DNA of 64,000 nt from G020348385 sp964538085 (GTDB taxonomy: Bacteria > Acidobacteriota > Aminicenantia > Aminicenantales > Aminicenantaceae): positions 32,320-96,319 of the forward strand of contig CAZIDF010000013.1 of assembly GCA_964538085.1 (NCBI GenBank), given 5' to 3'. The stretch's first letter is position 1; the number at the start of each line of letters is the position of its first letter. A program made the position numbers and the translations under genes. This document shows positions 25,656-34,824 of this stretch, piece after piece. Below the pieces are notes generated by a model, which ran no database searches, was not told where the DNA came from, and saw nothing but the letters and a program-made list of their open reading frames with translations.

Positions 25656-26601
25656 TTACTCTTTTTTTTTATTTAGATTAAATTTTACGCCTGTTAACTC
25701 TTCAGAAACGTCCCAAAGTATCCTGGCGATCTTTTCATTGTGCGATAATTCATTCGATTCCACCTTTTTTGGATACCCTTTCATCTCTCTCCAACCTGAA
25801 GGGCCGTAATAGTCACTGCCTTTGACATCCGCACCGACAGCGGCATACAGAGTAGGCAGAGCACCCNNNNNNNNNNNNNNNNNNNNNNNNNNNNNNNNNN
25901 NNNNNNNNNNNNNNNNNNNNNNNNNNNNNNNNNNNNNNNNNNNNNNNNNNNNNNNNNNNNNNNNNNCACCCGGGATGAGACGCGGCAACAAGCGGATTCC
26001 CGCCATCTCTATCCACCCTTTTCTGAAGCTCATAGGTGAAATAGAGATTGGCAATTTTGCTGTCTCCATAGGATTTCATTTTTTTGTAGGGCCGCTTTTC
26101 CCAATTCAGGTCTTCCAAGTCCAAATCGCCGTAATTATGCGCGCTGCTGGAGACATTAACGATCCGAGAATCAGGCGTAGTTTTGATCAGATCTAAAAGC
26201 AGGCCCGTTAAGGCAAAATGGCCAAGATGATTCGTTCCGAACTGAAGTTCGAATCCATCTGCGGTCTTGGAATAAGGCGGCATCATCACACCCGCATTAT
26301 TTATGAGCAGGTCTAACCGGCTATAATTATTCTTGAACTCAGCAGCGAAATTGCGTATGGATTCCATATTCGCAAGATCCAACTCTATGACTTTAACGTC
26401 GGCATTTGGATGCTGACTAATAATTTTATCTGCGGCTGCGTTTCCCTTTTTTAGGTTGCGAACAGCAACGATCACTGAAGCCTTCTTTTCCGCCAGGACT
26501 CTAGCGGTTTCGTAACCAATGCCACTGCTTGATCCGGTCACGATAGCCACTCGGCCCATTTGATCGGGGATATTGCTGCTGTCCCATTTCTTTTTTGACA
26601 T
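25656..26601 (-). CDS. SDR-family oxidoreductase interrupted by an assembly gap
   Basis: The N-terminal 211 residues (from ATG 26601) carry the cofactor motif GSSSGIGYET, NNAG, a Ser in VNVSSSAHN and the catalytic YGDSK. This places it with retinol-dehydrogenase/WW-oxidoreductase-like SDRs. The C-terminal part beyond the gap (GALPTLYAAVGADVKGSDYYGPSGW) is typical of the same family. The two parts are in different frames because the 100-N gap has an arbitrary length; about 30 residues are probably missing. A near-copy of the TetR operator stands 54 bases upstream, so the adjacent TetR gene should control it. Confidence 0.88.
25867..25966. other. Scaffold gap of 100 N inside the SDR gene
   Basis: Exactly 100 unknown bases. 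The frame changes across it, so the length is nominal. Both flanks carry CACCC at the edge (end of the left contig, start of the right), which may be chance. Confidence 0.98.
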
Positions 26602-26654
26602 TTTTGACTCCTTTTAGTTAGTTCTTTCGCCTTTTTAATCTGTCAATAACATCT

Positions 26655-26676
26655 TATAAATGATTGTTCATTAATT
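26655..26676. promoter_or_regulatory. TetR operator candidate upstream of the SDR gene
   Basis: This 22-base site matches the perfect palindrome in front of the TetR gene at 19 of 22 positions and keeps ATAAATGATT and TTCATT. It is 54 bases upstream of the SDR start, where it could block the SDR promoter. Confidence 0.6.
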
Positions 26677-26693
26677 AAAAAGGCTGAAAATAT

Positions 26694-27266
26694 TTATAGT
26701 TTTATGGCATCCCAGGCCATATCAAATGCTGTTTCAATACTCTTTTCATCACAGTCAAATTTTTCACTCATCCGTGGATTAGAAAGGATCGCAACCGGGA
26801 AAAAAACGAATACGATAAGAATTTCCAAGGGAACATCCTTTATAATTTTCAGTTGAATTCCCTTTTGGATGATATTAACCTGCGGCTCAAAGTGTTTGTC
26901 GATTTCACTTTTGTTCACTAATGCACTGAATGGAGAATTCGCAAACTGCTCGGTGTACTGGAATTCACCAGGGCTATTTTTGATGAAATTGAATGCTCCG
27001 AACCAGAATCCTTTCATAATATCTCTTATGGGCTGACTATCATCAAAATCTTTGAGTATAGCCTCGCTCATTTTCTGTTTTATATCGATATAGGTAGAAA
27101 CAAGAAGATCCTCTTTGTTCTTGTAATAGATGTAGATCGTAGCAGGAGAAACATCAGCCTCTTTGGCTATTTTTGAAACAGAACTTGCTGCAAACCCAAT
27201 CTGATTGACAAGCTTTACAGTGGCTTTTATAATCGCGCTTTGTTTAGCTTCATCTTTATATCTCAT
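26694..27266 (-). CDS. TetR-family transcriptional repressor
   Basis: A 190-residue regulator. Residues 8-55 form the TetR helix-turn-helix (VSKIAKEADVSPATIYIYYKNKED), and the remainder is an all-helical ligand domain without a specific signature. The gene stands 93 bases upstream of the SDR gene on the same strand. A perfect 22-base palindrome lies nine bases before its start and a variant precedes the SDR gene. Autoregulation and control of the SDR are therefore expected, with derepression by an unknown small, probably hydrophobic ligand. Confidence 0.93.
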   Translation of the reverse strand: MRYKDEAKQSAIIKATVKLVNQIGFAASSVSKIAKEADVSPATIYIYYKNKEDLLVSTYIDIKQKMSEAILKDFDDSQPIRDIMKGFWFGAFNFIKNSPGEFQYTEQFANSPFSALVNKSEIDKHFEPQVNIIQKGIQLKIIKDVPLEILIVFVFFPVAILSNPRMSEKFDCDEKSIETAFDMAWDAIKL

Positions 27267-27274
27267 GATCCTAA

Positions 27275-27296
27275 AATAAATGATTATTCATTTATT
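27275..27296. promoter_or_regulatory. TetR autoregulatory operator
   Basis: AATAAATGA-TTAT-TCATTTATT is a perfect 9-base inverted repeat with a four-base spacer, nine bases upstream of the TetR start. Size and position fit a TetR dimer site. Confidence 0.7.
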
Positions 27297-27598
27297 GTCA
27301 AGTGTTCTTTTTAGCAACTGTGTCCAACTGTGTCTAAAATTTGTCACTTCCAACAAGGTGTGGCTAAATTGTGGGCATAAGCGTTCCAAAAAAGATCAAA
27401 CATATCTGAATTGACACCAGACCCACTTGATTCTAAACTGGAGGAAGGCTGCAATCCAGTGCATTGGGGTGGAATAAATGCAGAATCACTTTAACATAAA
27501 AGTTCCAGATATCATTATCTAGGAATAAACTTGCCTTTAGGATTATATTTATAAGAATAGAAGAATGAGTTATAAGGACAAGTAGGGAGAAACATGAT

Positions 27599-28810
27599 AT
27601 GAAACGCATAATCCTCGCGACCCTGTTTATCACGTTGATATCAGTTTTGCTGATTGTATGCAGAGATGATTCATCATATGATGAGGCGTTTTTTTCAGTC
27701 GAAGACATCGATGGCGTGCGGTATGTCCATAATCACACCGCACAACAAGGATATACTTCTGGTGTAAAGCTGGAACTCCTCGGGAAAATTGGAAAACTCG
27801 AGGGCAAAGAGGATAAAGATATTTTATATGACCCAATAGATGCAGCTCGACTGCCAAACGGGGACATTTTTATACTTGAAGGAAGTGGTAGCACAGTAAA
27901 GCAGTACAACAAGGATTATGAATATATTTCATCCTTCGGACAAAAAGGTCAGGGACCAGGCGACTTTCTCTTCCCATTCTGTATAAGGCTGAATGAAAAT
28001 AAAATATATGTAGCAGATAGAGATGTCTCCATATTCTCACTTGATGGGAATTATGAAGACGGCTTTAAAATCCCTATCATAACTCGTTTCGGCAGCATTG
28101 GAGCACAATATAGAACATCTGGAATGGCAATCTTAGCCGACTCGCATGTGGTTCTGCCAAGCCATCCATCGAAATGGATAGACTCGGGGGAGCATAAGTT
28201 GTTATCAGTTTATAATAAAAAAGGAACTGTTATTTTTTCGTTTGGGATGGTTAAGCAGTATGAGAATCAGGAATTGACGTTAAATGCTAATATTGTATAT
28301 TTTGCGAAAGATAACAATGATAATTTGTATGTAGCCTACGCCTATCAAAATAAAATTGCCAAATATTCCCAAGATGGTGAAATGATTTTTTCTACTGACA
28401 GAACTCTTCCCTATGAAATAAAAAATGTAATGAAAGTCGAAATATTGAGAAGTGGAAATTTGGAAAGAGAGTTTCCATGGCCTTCAGTTACATCTGTAAC
28501 GAAGGGAATCAGTGTTGACTACAAAAACAGAATATGGGTATTAACATTTCTCAGACAACCAAATAGGTTCCTGTCATTTGATAAAGATGAAAATTTAACC
28601 GACTGCTATGAATTCGATGTGTTTGATTCTAATGGCATTCTACTATTCAAGATTTCTTTTCCGAATGTCAGTTTTGACAATTTTTCCATTTGCGATGACA
28701 GGATATATCTAATTGATTCTAAGAATGAATCATGTGTCTACGAATACAGAATTGTGGAAAAGGATAAAAATTTAATATTGATACAGACGAGAAAGGAAGC
28801 CAAATCATGA
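27599..28810 (+). CDS. Exported 6-bladed beta-propeller protein
   Basis: A 403-residue protein with an N-terminal hydrophobic export signal (residues 4-20) ending LIVC, possibly an atypical lipobox. The rest consists of NHL/6-bladed-propeller blades, recognisable by NGDIFILEG, FGQKGQGPGDF, NKIYVADRD and NLYVAYAYQNKIAKY. The phrase GQKGQGPG is typical of this exported propeller group. GGGAGA lies nine bases before ATG. The next gene encodes a paralogue 36 bases downstream, so they form a pair. A ligand-binding or surface scaffold role is likely, but the partner is unknown. Confidence 0.85.
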   Translation: MKRIILATLFITLISVLLIVCRDDSSYDEAFFSVEDIDGVRYVHNHTAQQGYTSGVKLELLGKIGKLEGKEDKDILYDPIDAARLPNGDIFILEGSGSTVKQYNKDYEYISSFGQKGQGPGDFLFPFCIRLNENKIYVADRDVSIFSLDGNYEDGFKIPIITRFGSIGAQYRTSGMAILADSHVVLPSHPSKWIDSGEHKLLSVYNKKGTVIFSFGMVKQYENQELTLNANIVYFAKDNNDNLYVAYAYQNKIAKYSQDGEMIFSTDRTLPYEIKNVMKVEILRSGNLEREFPWPSVTSVTKGISVDYKNRIWVLTFLRQPNRFLSFDKDENLTDCYEFDVFDSNGILLFKISFPNVSFDNFSICDDRIYLIDSKNESCVYEYRIVEKDKNLILIQTRKEAKS

Positions 28811-28846
28811 AATGCTACAAAATCAAAAACTGGGAGCAGATAAAAA

Positions 28847-29953
28847 ATGAAAACTGCCACAAGTATCCTCACCCTATTTCTTATCATCACATTTTTCTGC
28901 TGTAGCTCACAAAAAGCAGAATGGCAAGGAACGATTGAAAAGGTGGACGGAGTTACGGTTGTGAAGAATCCGAAAGAGCCGATGTATGGGGAAGATGTTT
29001 TTAGTATTGAAGAAGAACTGTCCATTGGAGAGGCTAGAGGCAGAGAAGAATATATGTTTCAACAAATTCGATATATAGCAGTGGATGAAGAAGAAAATAT
29101 TTATATTTTGGATAGAAAAGCGGGGGATTTAAAAGTTTTTGACAAAAAGGGCAGCTTTGTTCGAACTATAGGACAAAAAGGGCAAGGACCTGGAGAGTTC
29201 AATCTTCCTGGACAAGTATTTATTATCTCTAAAAAGGAACTATGGGTTTATGACGATGGAAATAGAGCATTTTCTTTATTCACACTTGATGGAGATTTTA
29301 TTAAATCAATAAATACATCAAAGGCAGATGGGCTTGAGGTGAAAATTGATTCTGAAGGTAATTTTACATTTGCCTCAATGAGCTATTCAGATGAAACTGG
29401 GTATTTATCATATGGATTAGACATTTATGATAACAAACTAAATTTTTTAAAAAGATTAGAATCAATTCCAGGACCCATTGACCATCGTGGTCGCAATTTA
29501 TTCTCGCCTCTTTTTTCTTGGGCGATAGATAGCGATGATAATATCGTTTATGGCTATCAAAAGGAATATAAGCTGAAGGTGTTTAGTCCCGATGGAAATT
29601 TAGTAAAAATGATTGCCAAAGAGTATAAACCAGTAAAAATTACGAAAGAAGAAATAGACGAAAGGTTGACAAGCATTCAAACAGAACAGAAGGTCTATAT
29701 CCCTCAATATCATCCAGCTTTTCGCAGGTTTTCAATTGATGAAGAAGGTAGGATATTTATAATGACTTGGGAAAGAGCCGAAGGCAACGATTGGTACTAT
29801 CACGATATATTTGATTCTTTAGGAAGATACATTGCGAAAATTCCTTTGAGAGGATACCCGAGAATTTGGAAAAATAGGAAATTCTATATAATAGAAGAAG
29901 ACGAAAAAGGCTACCAATACGTCAAACGCTACAAAGTCACCTGGAATTACTGA
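28847..29953 (+). CDS. 6-bladed beta-propeller lipoprotein
   Basis: A 368-residue protein with a lipoprotein signal (ILTLFLIITFFCCSS), so it is probably anchored through Cys18 or Cys19. Blade motifs include NIYILDRKAGDLKVFD, IGQKGQGPGEF, KELWVYDDGNRAFSLF and RIFIMTWERAEGND. It resembles the preceding gene in architecture and in the VDGVTVVKNP/IDGVRYVHNH opening, which indicates tandem duplication. Genes of this type are often present in many copies per genome in Acidobacteriota-related bacteria. Function is unknown beyond an envelope location. Confidence 0.87.
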   Translation: MKTATSILTLFLIITFFCCSSQKAEWQGTIEKVDGVTVVKNPKEPMYGEDVFSIEEELSIGEARGREEYMFQQIRYIAVDEEENIYILDRKAGDLKVFDKKGSFVRTIGQKGQGPGEFNLPGQVFIISKKELWVYDDGNRAFSLFTLDGDFIKSINTSKADGLEVKIDSEGNFTFASMSYSDETGYLSYGLDIYDNKLNFLKRLESIPGPIDHRGRNLFSPLFSWAIDSDDNIVYGYQKEYKLKVFSPDGNLVKMIAKEYKPVKITKEEIDERLTSIQTEQKVYIPQYHPAFRRFSIDEEGRIFIMTWERAEGNDWYYHDIFDSLGRYIAKIPLRGYPRIWKNRKFYIIEEDEKGYQYVKRYKVTWNY

Positions 29954-30176
29954 CCCACCCCACCAATTAGAATGTTCCACAGCACAGGAAGTTCTCATTT
30001 TTTGAATATCACTCTTCCTGCAAATATGCCCCAAATTTGCCTCTCCATTTTTGGAACAAATTTGGAACAAAAATTCTTATATTACGTTAGTTTGCATTAA
30101 AACTTCGGGAAGGAAGTTTTAACTCAGAAAGACCCAAAACATCTCAAAATCAGGGAATCTACAGGGGTGACAGGAA

Positions 30177-30262
30177 TGCCGGGGGCGGGACTCGAACCCG
30201 CACAGAGGATAACCTCCGAGGGATTTTAAGTCCCTTGCGTCTACCAATTCCGCCACCCCGGC
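30177..30262 (-). tRNA. tRNA-Leu (TAA)
   Basis: The minus strand folds as an 86-base type II tRNA: acceptor GCCGGGG/CCCCGGC, D-loop AATTGGTAGACG, anticodon loop CTTAAAA (anticodon TAA), an extended variable arm and TTCGAGTCCC in the T arm. Discriminator A is present and CCA is not encoded. A TATAAT box lies at 30278-30283, 16 bases upstream. Confidence 0.97.
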
Positions 30263-30277
30263 ATTGTAAGCGGAAAG

Positions 30278-30283
30278 ATTATA
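30278..30283 (-). promoter_or_regulatory. -10 box of the tRNA-Leu gene
   Basis: A perfect TATAAT on the minus strand stands 16 bases before the tRNA 5' end. GGGACA lies 17 bases further upstream as a weak -35. Confidence 0.55.
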
Positions 30284-30295
30284 TCACATCATTAT

Positions 30296-30334
30296 TGACT
30301 TGTCCCCAATTGGTGGTAGAATAAGGACAAGTCA
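30296..30334 (+). repeat. Ten-base inverted repeat before the CDP-alcohol transferase gene
   Basis: TGACTTGTCC pairs with GGACAAGTCA across 19 bases. The right arm overlaps the AAGGA ribosome-binding site and ends six bases before the GTG start. It could be an mRNA hairpin that masks translation or an operator. Between this gene and the propeller gene lies about 390 bases containing only the tRNA and this repeat. Confidence 0.5.
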
Positions 30335-30340
30335 CCCAAA

Positions 30341-30982
30341 GTGGATAATCAGAAACAGCTGACAATCCGTATCCTGCCAAAACAACTGAGCACCTTCGCA
30401 GATAACAGCGCAGACAGCATTGCCAACTTTTTTATCCGTCTCAAATTCACAGCCAATTTCATCAGTTTCATCGCCCTCGCTTTGGGCTTAGCCGCCGGCA
30501 TTCTGTTCGCTCTTGCCCAACCCCTGGGGGCAGGAATCGTGATTATCCTTTGTGGTTTTTTCGATGTTTTAGATGGACAGGTGGCAGCCAAAACAAACAA
30601 AAAAAGCCTGTTCGGGGCTATATTCGATTCCACATTGGACAGATATTCCGAGTTTTTTATCTTTTTGGGGATCGCTTATTATTTTCGGGATCACTGGGCA
30701 CTCTGGCTGTGTTTTTTCACATTTTTCGGATCCTATACAGTCAGCTATACACGAGCAAGAGCTGAGGGCTTGGGCATGGAATGTCAAATCGGTATCATGC
30801 AGAGAGCAGAAAGGCTAGGCCTCCTCGCTTTCGGTTCTCTGTTCGGTTCTGCCTTCGGTGCATTCGATCCCGTGATGATAGCCGTATTGATAACGATAGC
30901 CCTCATCTCCAATTTCACTGCCTTCCAAAGAATACACCACGTGAAAAAAATCGAAGCCCAGAGAAAAACACAAGGCAACTAA
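30341..30982 (+). CDS. CDP-alcohol phosphatidyltransferase family membrane protein
   Basis: A 213-residue protein with GTG start and about five membrane helices. The family signature DGxxA...G..D..D is visible as DGQVAAKTNK then FGAIFDSTLDR, giving the metal-binding aspartates. The arginine that normally follows the second Ala is replaced in the sequence DGQVAAKT. Family members exchange CMP of a CDP-linked lipid for an alcohol such as glycerol phosphate, inositol or serine. The acceptor cannot be decided here. The gene is followed by convergent glmS after 33 bases. Confidence 0.88.
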   Translation: MDNQKQLTIRILPKQLSTFADNSADSIANFFIRLKFTANFISFIALALGLAAGILFALAQPLGAGIVIILCGFFDVLDGQVAAKTNKKSLFGAIFDSTLDRYSEFFIFLGIAYYFRDHWALWLCFFTFFGSYTVSYTRARAEGLGMECQIGIMQRAERLGLLAFGSLFGSAFGAFDPVMIAVLITIALISNFTAFQRIHHVKKIEAQRKTQGN

Positions 30983-31015
30983 TACAAAAAGTGGATTTAA
31001 GAAAAGCGATGATCT

Positions 31016-32845
31016 CTATTCGACGGTGACGCTTTTAGCGAGATTTCTAGGTTGGTCCACATCTGCACCCCTGTGTGCCGCAATGTAATAGGCAAAAAGC
31101 TGAAGCGGAACCGTGGTCAAAAACGGAGTAAACAGGGGAAGGGTTGTGGGAATAGGGATCACATCCTCCACCTTGTCTTTGATTTCCTCATCGTTATCGA
31201 AAGCCACTGCGATGACATAACCGTTCCTTGTTTTCACTTCCGAGATGTTGCTCAAAATTTTGTCATACACTCTATCTTTGGGAACCACGACCATGGTCGG
31301 CATCAGGTCATCGATCAAGGCGATCGGACCGTGTTTCATTTCTCCCCCTGCATAGCCTTCGGCATGAATATAGGATATTTCCTTCAGTTTCAGGGCTCCC
31401 TCCAATGCGACCGGGAAGCTCACCCAGCGACCTAGGTAGAGAAAATGGGAAAAGGGGACAAAACGTATGGCCAGCTCTTCGATGGATTTGGCCCTATCCA
31501 AGATAATCTCCATCTTGTGAGGAATGCGCTGTAATTCCTGGATGAGCGAAAGGCTTTCCTTTTCGTCCAGCTTTTCTCTTCTCTGTCCGAGAAAAATGGC
31601 CAGCAGGGCCAGTGCAGCCATTTGAGCAGAAAAAGTCTTCGTTGCCGCAACCCCTATCTCCGGCCCAGCGTGAGTGTACAGAACTCCGTCTGATTCTCTG
31701 GCGATCGAAGAATTCACCACGTTGCAGATGGCTAAAGATAGCGTCTCTCTCTTTTTAACAGCCCTCAATGCGGCCAACGAATCAGCCGTCTCTCCAGACT
31801 GAGAGATCACAACGACAAGGGCTTCCCTATCCAAAATAAAATCGCTGTACCTGTATTCAGAGGCATACTCTACATCGACAGGTACCCCCGCCAGATTTTC
31901 TATAAAATATTTTCCGAGCAAACCTGCATGATAAGAGGTCCCGCAGGCGATGATAACCACTTTTTTGATCTCATCCAGACGGTAGGAAGGCATGCCCACT
32001 TCATCGAAAAACACCTTCCCTGTATCGAGGGATATCCTTCCTTGGAGCGTATCCCTGATGACTTCAGGTTGTTCATATATCTCTTTGAGCATAAAATGTT
32101 TGAATCCCCTCTTCTCGATCATCAGAGGATTCCATGAAATGTGCTCGGGTTCTTTTTTCACTTCATTTCCAGAAAAATCGCTGAATTTTGCACCGGTGGG
32201 TTCTACGACAACCATTTCACCATCTTTGAGAAACACGATCTCTCTTGTGTGATTGATCAAGGGATTGAGATCGGAGCAAACAAAATACTCATTTTCCCCT
32301 ATCCCGACGACCATTGGAGGCCCCATCTTGGCCGCAACGATCTTTTCGGGATCTTTCACAGAAATTGCAGCGATCGCAAAATCCCCTCGCAGATGCTCGA
32401 GAGCTCTCCGGACAGCTTCTTCTAAAGACGTTTCATAGTACTTCTCGATAAGGTGAGCGATGACTTCGGTATCGGTCTCTGTTTTGAAAGCGTGGCCTTC
32501 CTTCAGAAGTTCGTTCTTCAGCACAAGATAATTTTCGATGATGCCGTTGTGAACGACAACCAATGATCCAGTGCAGTCCTGGTGAGGGTGGGCGTTTTCT
32601 TCGGAAGGTCGCCCATGGGTGGCCCAGCGGGTGTGCCCGAGGCCATAGCGCCCTTGTAAAGGCTCTTTGTTCAAGCTCTTTTCCAATTCTGCGATTTTAC
32701 CTTTAACCCTTCGCCTGTTTATCTTGCCTTCCTCTATGACAGCGATTCCGGCTGAATCGTATCCGCGGTATTCCAGTTTTTTCAAGCTGTCCACGATGAT
32801 CGGGACGATCTCTTTAGAACCCACATACCCGATGATTCCACACAT
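31016..32845 (-). CDS. glmS: Glutamine-fructose-6-phosphate aminotransferase
   Basis: 609 residues from ATG 32845, so that MCGIIGYVG places the nucleophilic Cys at position 2 as required for the mature enzyme. The longer frame to 32872 is rejected. An N-terminal class II glutaminase (CGIIGY, GHTRWATHG) is followed by two SIS domains with CGTSYHAG and SQSGETADS. It makes glucosamine-6-phosphate, the first step to UDP-GlcNAc for peptidoglycan and lipid A. AGAGG precedes ATG. The start overlaps the glmU stop by one base (TAATG), so the pair is coupled. No glmS ribozyme is visible. Confidence 0.97.
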   Translation of the reverse strand: MCGIIGYVGSKEIVPIIVDSLKKLEYRGYDSAGIAVIEEGKINRRRVKGKIAELEKSLNKEPLQGRYGLGHTRWATHGRPSEENAHPHQDCTGSLVVVHNGIIENYLVLKNELLKEGHAFKTETDTEVIAHLIEKYYETSLEEAVRRALEHLRGDFAIAAISVKDPEKIVAAKMGPPMVVGIGENEYFVCSDLNPLINHTREIVFLKDGEMVVVEPTGAKFSDFSGNEVKKEPEHISWNPLMIEKRGFKHFMLKEIYEQPEVIRDTLQGRISLDTGKVFFDEVGMPSYRLDEIKKVVIIACGTSYHAGLLGKYFIENLAGVPVDVEYASEYRYSDFILDREALVVVISQSGETADSLAALRAVKKRETLSLAICNVVNSSIARESDGVLYTHAGPEIGVAATKTFSAQMAALALLAIFLGQRREKLDEKESLSLIQELQRIPHKMEIILDRAKSIEELAIRFVPFSHFLYLGRWVSFPVALEGALKLKEISYIHAEGYAGGEMKHGPIALIDDLMPTMVVVPKDRVYDKILSNISEVKTRNGYVIAVAFDNDEEIKDKVEDVIPIPTTLPLFTPFLTTVPLQLFAYYIAAHRGADVDQPRNLAKSVTVE

Positions 32846-34224
32846 TATTTTTTCCTCTTTCTTCTCGCCCACCCAGGTTTCTCAACCTGCCTGCTCCGAG
32901 CGACCGCCAAGGCTCCGGAAGACACATTTTTGGTGATCGTCGATCCCGCCCCCACGTATGAATCTTTGCCTATCTTGACAGGCGCGACAAGTTCTGTGCC
33001 TGATCCGATAAAAGCACCCTCATCGATGATGGTTTTGTACTTCTTTCTCCCATCATAATTACAAGTTATGGTCCCGGCACCAATGTTGACGTTCTCCTTG
33101 ATATCGCAATCTCCTAGATAGGAAAGATGGCCAGCCTTGGATCCTTTGCCAAAAACCGCATTTTTCATCTCCACAAAATTCCCGACTTTTGCTCCGGTTT
33201 TGACAATGCTTTTTGGCCTCAAGTGGGTGAAGGGCCCAACTTGAGCGCCTTCCTCGACCACGCTTTTTTCGATCATGGTGGATGTCAGAATTTTGGATTT
33301 ATGTCCAATCCGGGAATCTATCACATGAACAAAGGGATAAAGCTGGCATCCCTGCCCAATTTTCGTCTTCCCTTCGAGGACAACCGAGGAATATATGACG
33401 GTGTCCCGACCGATTTTCACATCTAGGTCGATCCACGTGGTGGAGGGATCGTAGATCGTAACGCCGCTTTCAGCAAGTGACATTATCTTTCTCTGTCTCA
33501 GGATCTCCACCGCCTTAGCCAGCTCGTAGCGGTCATTTATGCCCACGATCTCCTGTTCAACGGGAGCCTTATAAACACCGACCCTGCCCTTACCCTTTGA
33601 CATAACTTCTATGATATCCGTGAGATAATACTCTCTCTTGATATTCTTATTAGAAATCTTGGGAAGAGCTTTGAGCAGACTTTCGATCTTGAACAAATAG
33701 ACCCCGACATTGACTTCTTTTATCTTGCGTTGAGTAGGGGTCGCGTCTCTTTCCTCGAATATCCTTATTAAACCTCTATCATGATAGGTCACGCGTCCGA
33801 AGCCTGTGGGATTATCCATTTCTGCACTCAAAAACGTCAGTGTGTTCTGGTCCTTATGGTGCTTTTTTATCATAGATTTCAGCGTTTCCGGACGAATGAG
33901 CGTTAGATCTCCGTTAATGACAAGAAGATCCTTTTCTTTGTGAGACTGAAGGACCTTTTTTGCGGCCAAGACTGCATGGGCTGTTCCCCGCTGTTGTTTT
34001 TGGTGAATGAATTTGACAGGTTTGGAATACTCCGCCTGCATGACTTCATCCTTTTGATGACCGACAACCACGTAAACAGTATCGGGCTTCAAGGCAAACA
34101 TGCAATCCACCACTACGTTAATCATGGGCTTCCCGAGCATTGGATGCAGAACTTTGACCTTATCGGATTTGAATCTGGTTCCCTTGCCCGCAGCAAGAAC
34201 AAGGGCTAGAAGCTTTCTTTTCAT
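32845..34224 (-). CDS. glmU: Bifunctional GlcNAc-1-P uridyltransferase/GlcN-1-P acetyltransferase
   Basis: 459 residues from ATG 34224. The N-terminal nucleotidyltransferase has LVLAAGKGTRF (residues 6-16), and the C-terminal left-handed beta-helix has hexapeptide repeats, with NIGAGTITCNYDG and a Lys near KKYKTIIDEGAFIGSG. It completes UDP-GlcNAc synthesis from GlcN-1-P. The start overlaps the TPR gene stop (ATGA) and its own stop overlaps glmS, so the three genes are translated together. The frame upstream of 34224 overlaps the TPR gene and is rejected as start. Confidence 0.97.
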   Translation of the reverse strand: MKRKLLALVLAAGKGTRFKSDKVKVLHPMLGKPMINVVVDCMFALKPDTVYVVVGHQKDEVMQAEYSKPVKFIHQKQQRGTAHAVLAAKKVLQSHKEKDLLVINGDLTLIRPETLKSMIKKHHKDQNTLTFLSAEMDNPTGFGRVTYHDRGLIRIFEERDATPTQRKIKEVNVGVYLFKIESLLKALPKISNKNIKREYYLTDIIEVMSKGKGRVGVYKAPVEQEIVGINDRYELAKAVEILRQRKIMSLAESGVTIYDPSTTWIDLDVKIGRDTVIYSSVVLEGKTKIGQGCQLYPFVHVIDSRIGHKSKILTSTMIEKSVVEEGAQVGPFTHLRPKSIVKTGAKVGNFVEMKNAVFGKGSKAGHLSYLGDCDIKENVNIGAGTITCNYDGRKKYKTIIDEGAFIGSGTELVAPVKIGKDSYVGAGSTITKNVSSGALAVARSRQVEKPGWARRKRKK

Positions 34225-34745
34225 CCCGTTTTTGTGATGACTTTGAACTTTTTGTCTTCCCATAGGGGCTCGAATCCTGGTTCATTCTGAGCCAATACTC
34301 CGAATTGTTTATCTTTATGAACGGCATCCTTCAGGCTAAGCAGGCAATTTTGGTTATCCTCCATCAGGCAATATGTGAGTGCCTTCATATAGGCAACTTT
34401 GCCTTCTTTTGGTTTTATCGTTTTCGCTTTTTCCAACAATTTGAGGGCTTGGTCATGATCACCTTGATTATGTAGATATATGGCATATTCATAGTGGTCT
34501 TCGAATGTTTTTAAAGTTACCGTCTCTCTCTTCTGGCGTTTTTCACAAAGAGAAAGGTAGATATTTGCACGGTCGACGAGTTCTTTTTCCATGTTATATT
34601 TTTCTATAAAAGCCTCGAATAACTCCTTGGCCTTGACACAATCTCCTTTTCGGAATGCTTTAGTGGCTTGGCCATAAGCATCCAGAATTTTTACAAAAAC
34701 GTCTTTTCTCGATTTTTCTTTTGTATCTGGCAATTTTCTCTCCAA
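34221..34745 (-). CDS. TPR-repeat protein heading the glmU-glmS operon
   Basis: A 174-residue soluble protein with two or three tetratricopeptide-like helical pairs (residues 20-65 and 85-135, for example YAIYLHNQGDHDQALKLLEKAKTI). The C-terminal segment (ALTYCLMEDNQNCLLSLKDAVHKDKQF, then FEPLWEDKKFKVI) is like the TPR_NPSD motif of bacterial TPR proteins. It has no signal peptide. Its overlap with glmU suggests matched expression, but no link to amino-sugar metabolism is evident from the sequence. It is best treated as a protein-interaction module. Confidence 0.8.
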   Translation of the reverse strand: MERKLPDTKEKSRKDVFVKILDAYGQATKAFRKGDCVKAKELFEAFIEKYNMEKELVDRANIYLSLCEKRQKRETVTLKTFEDHYEYAIYLHNQGDHDQALKLLEKAKTIKPKEGKVAYMKALTYCLMEDNQNCLLSLKDAVHKDKQFGVLAQNEPGFEPLWEDKKFKVITKTG

Positions 34746-34824
34746 TGTTGACCCGAATTTTCACGGATTGTCATTTTATATCAGAATGATATGTTTGACA
34801 AGGGGAGAGGCTCGAGGTGGATCT

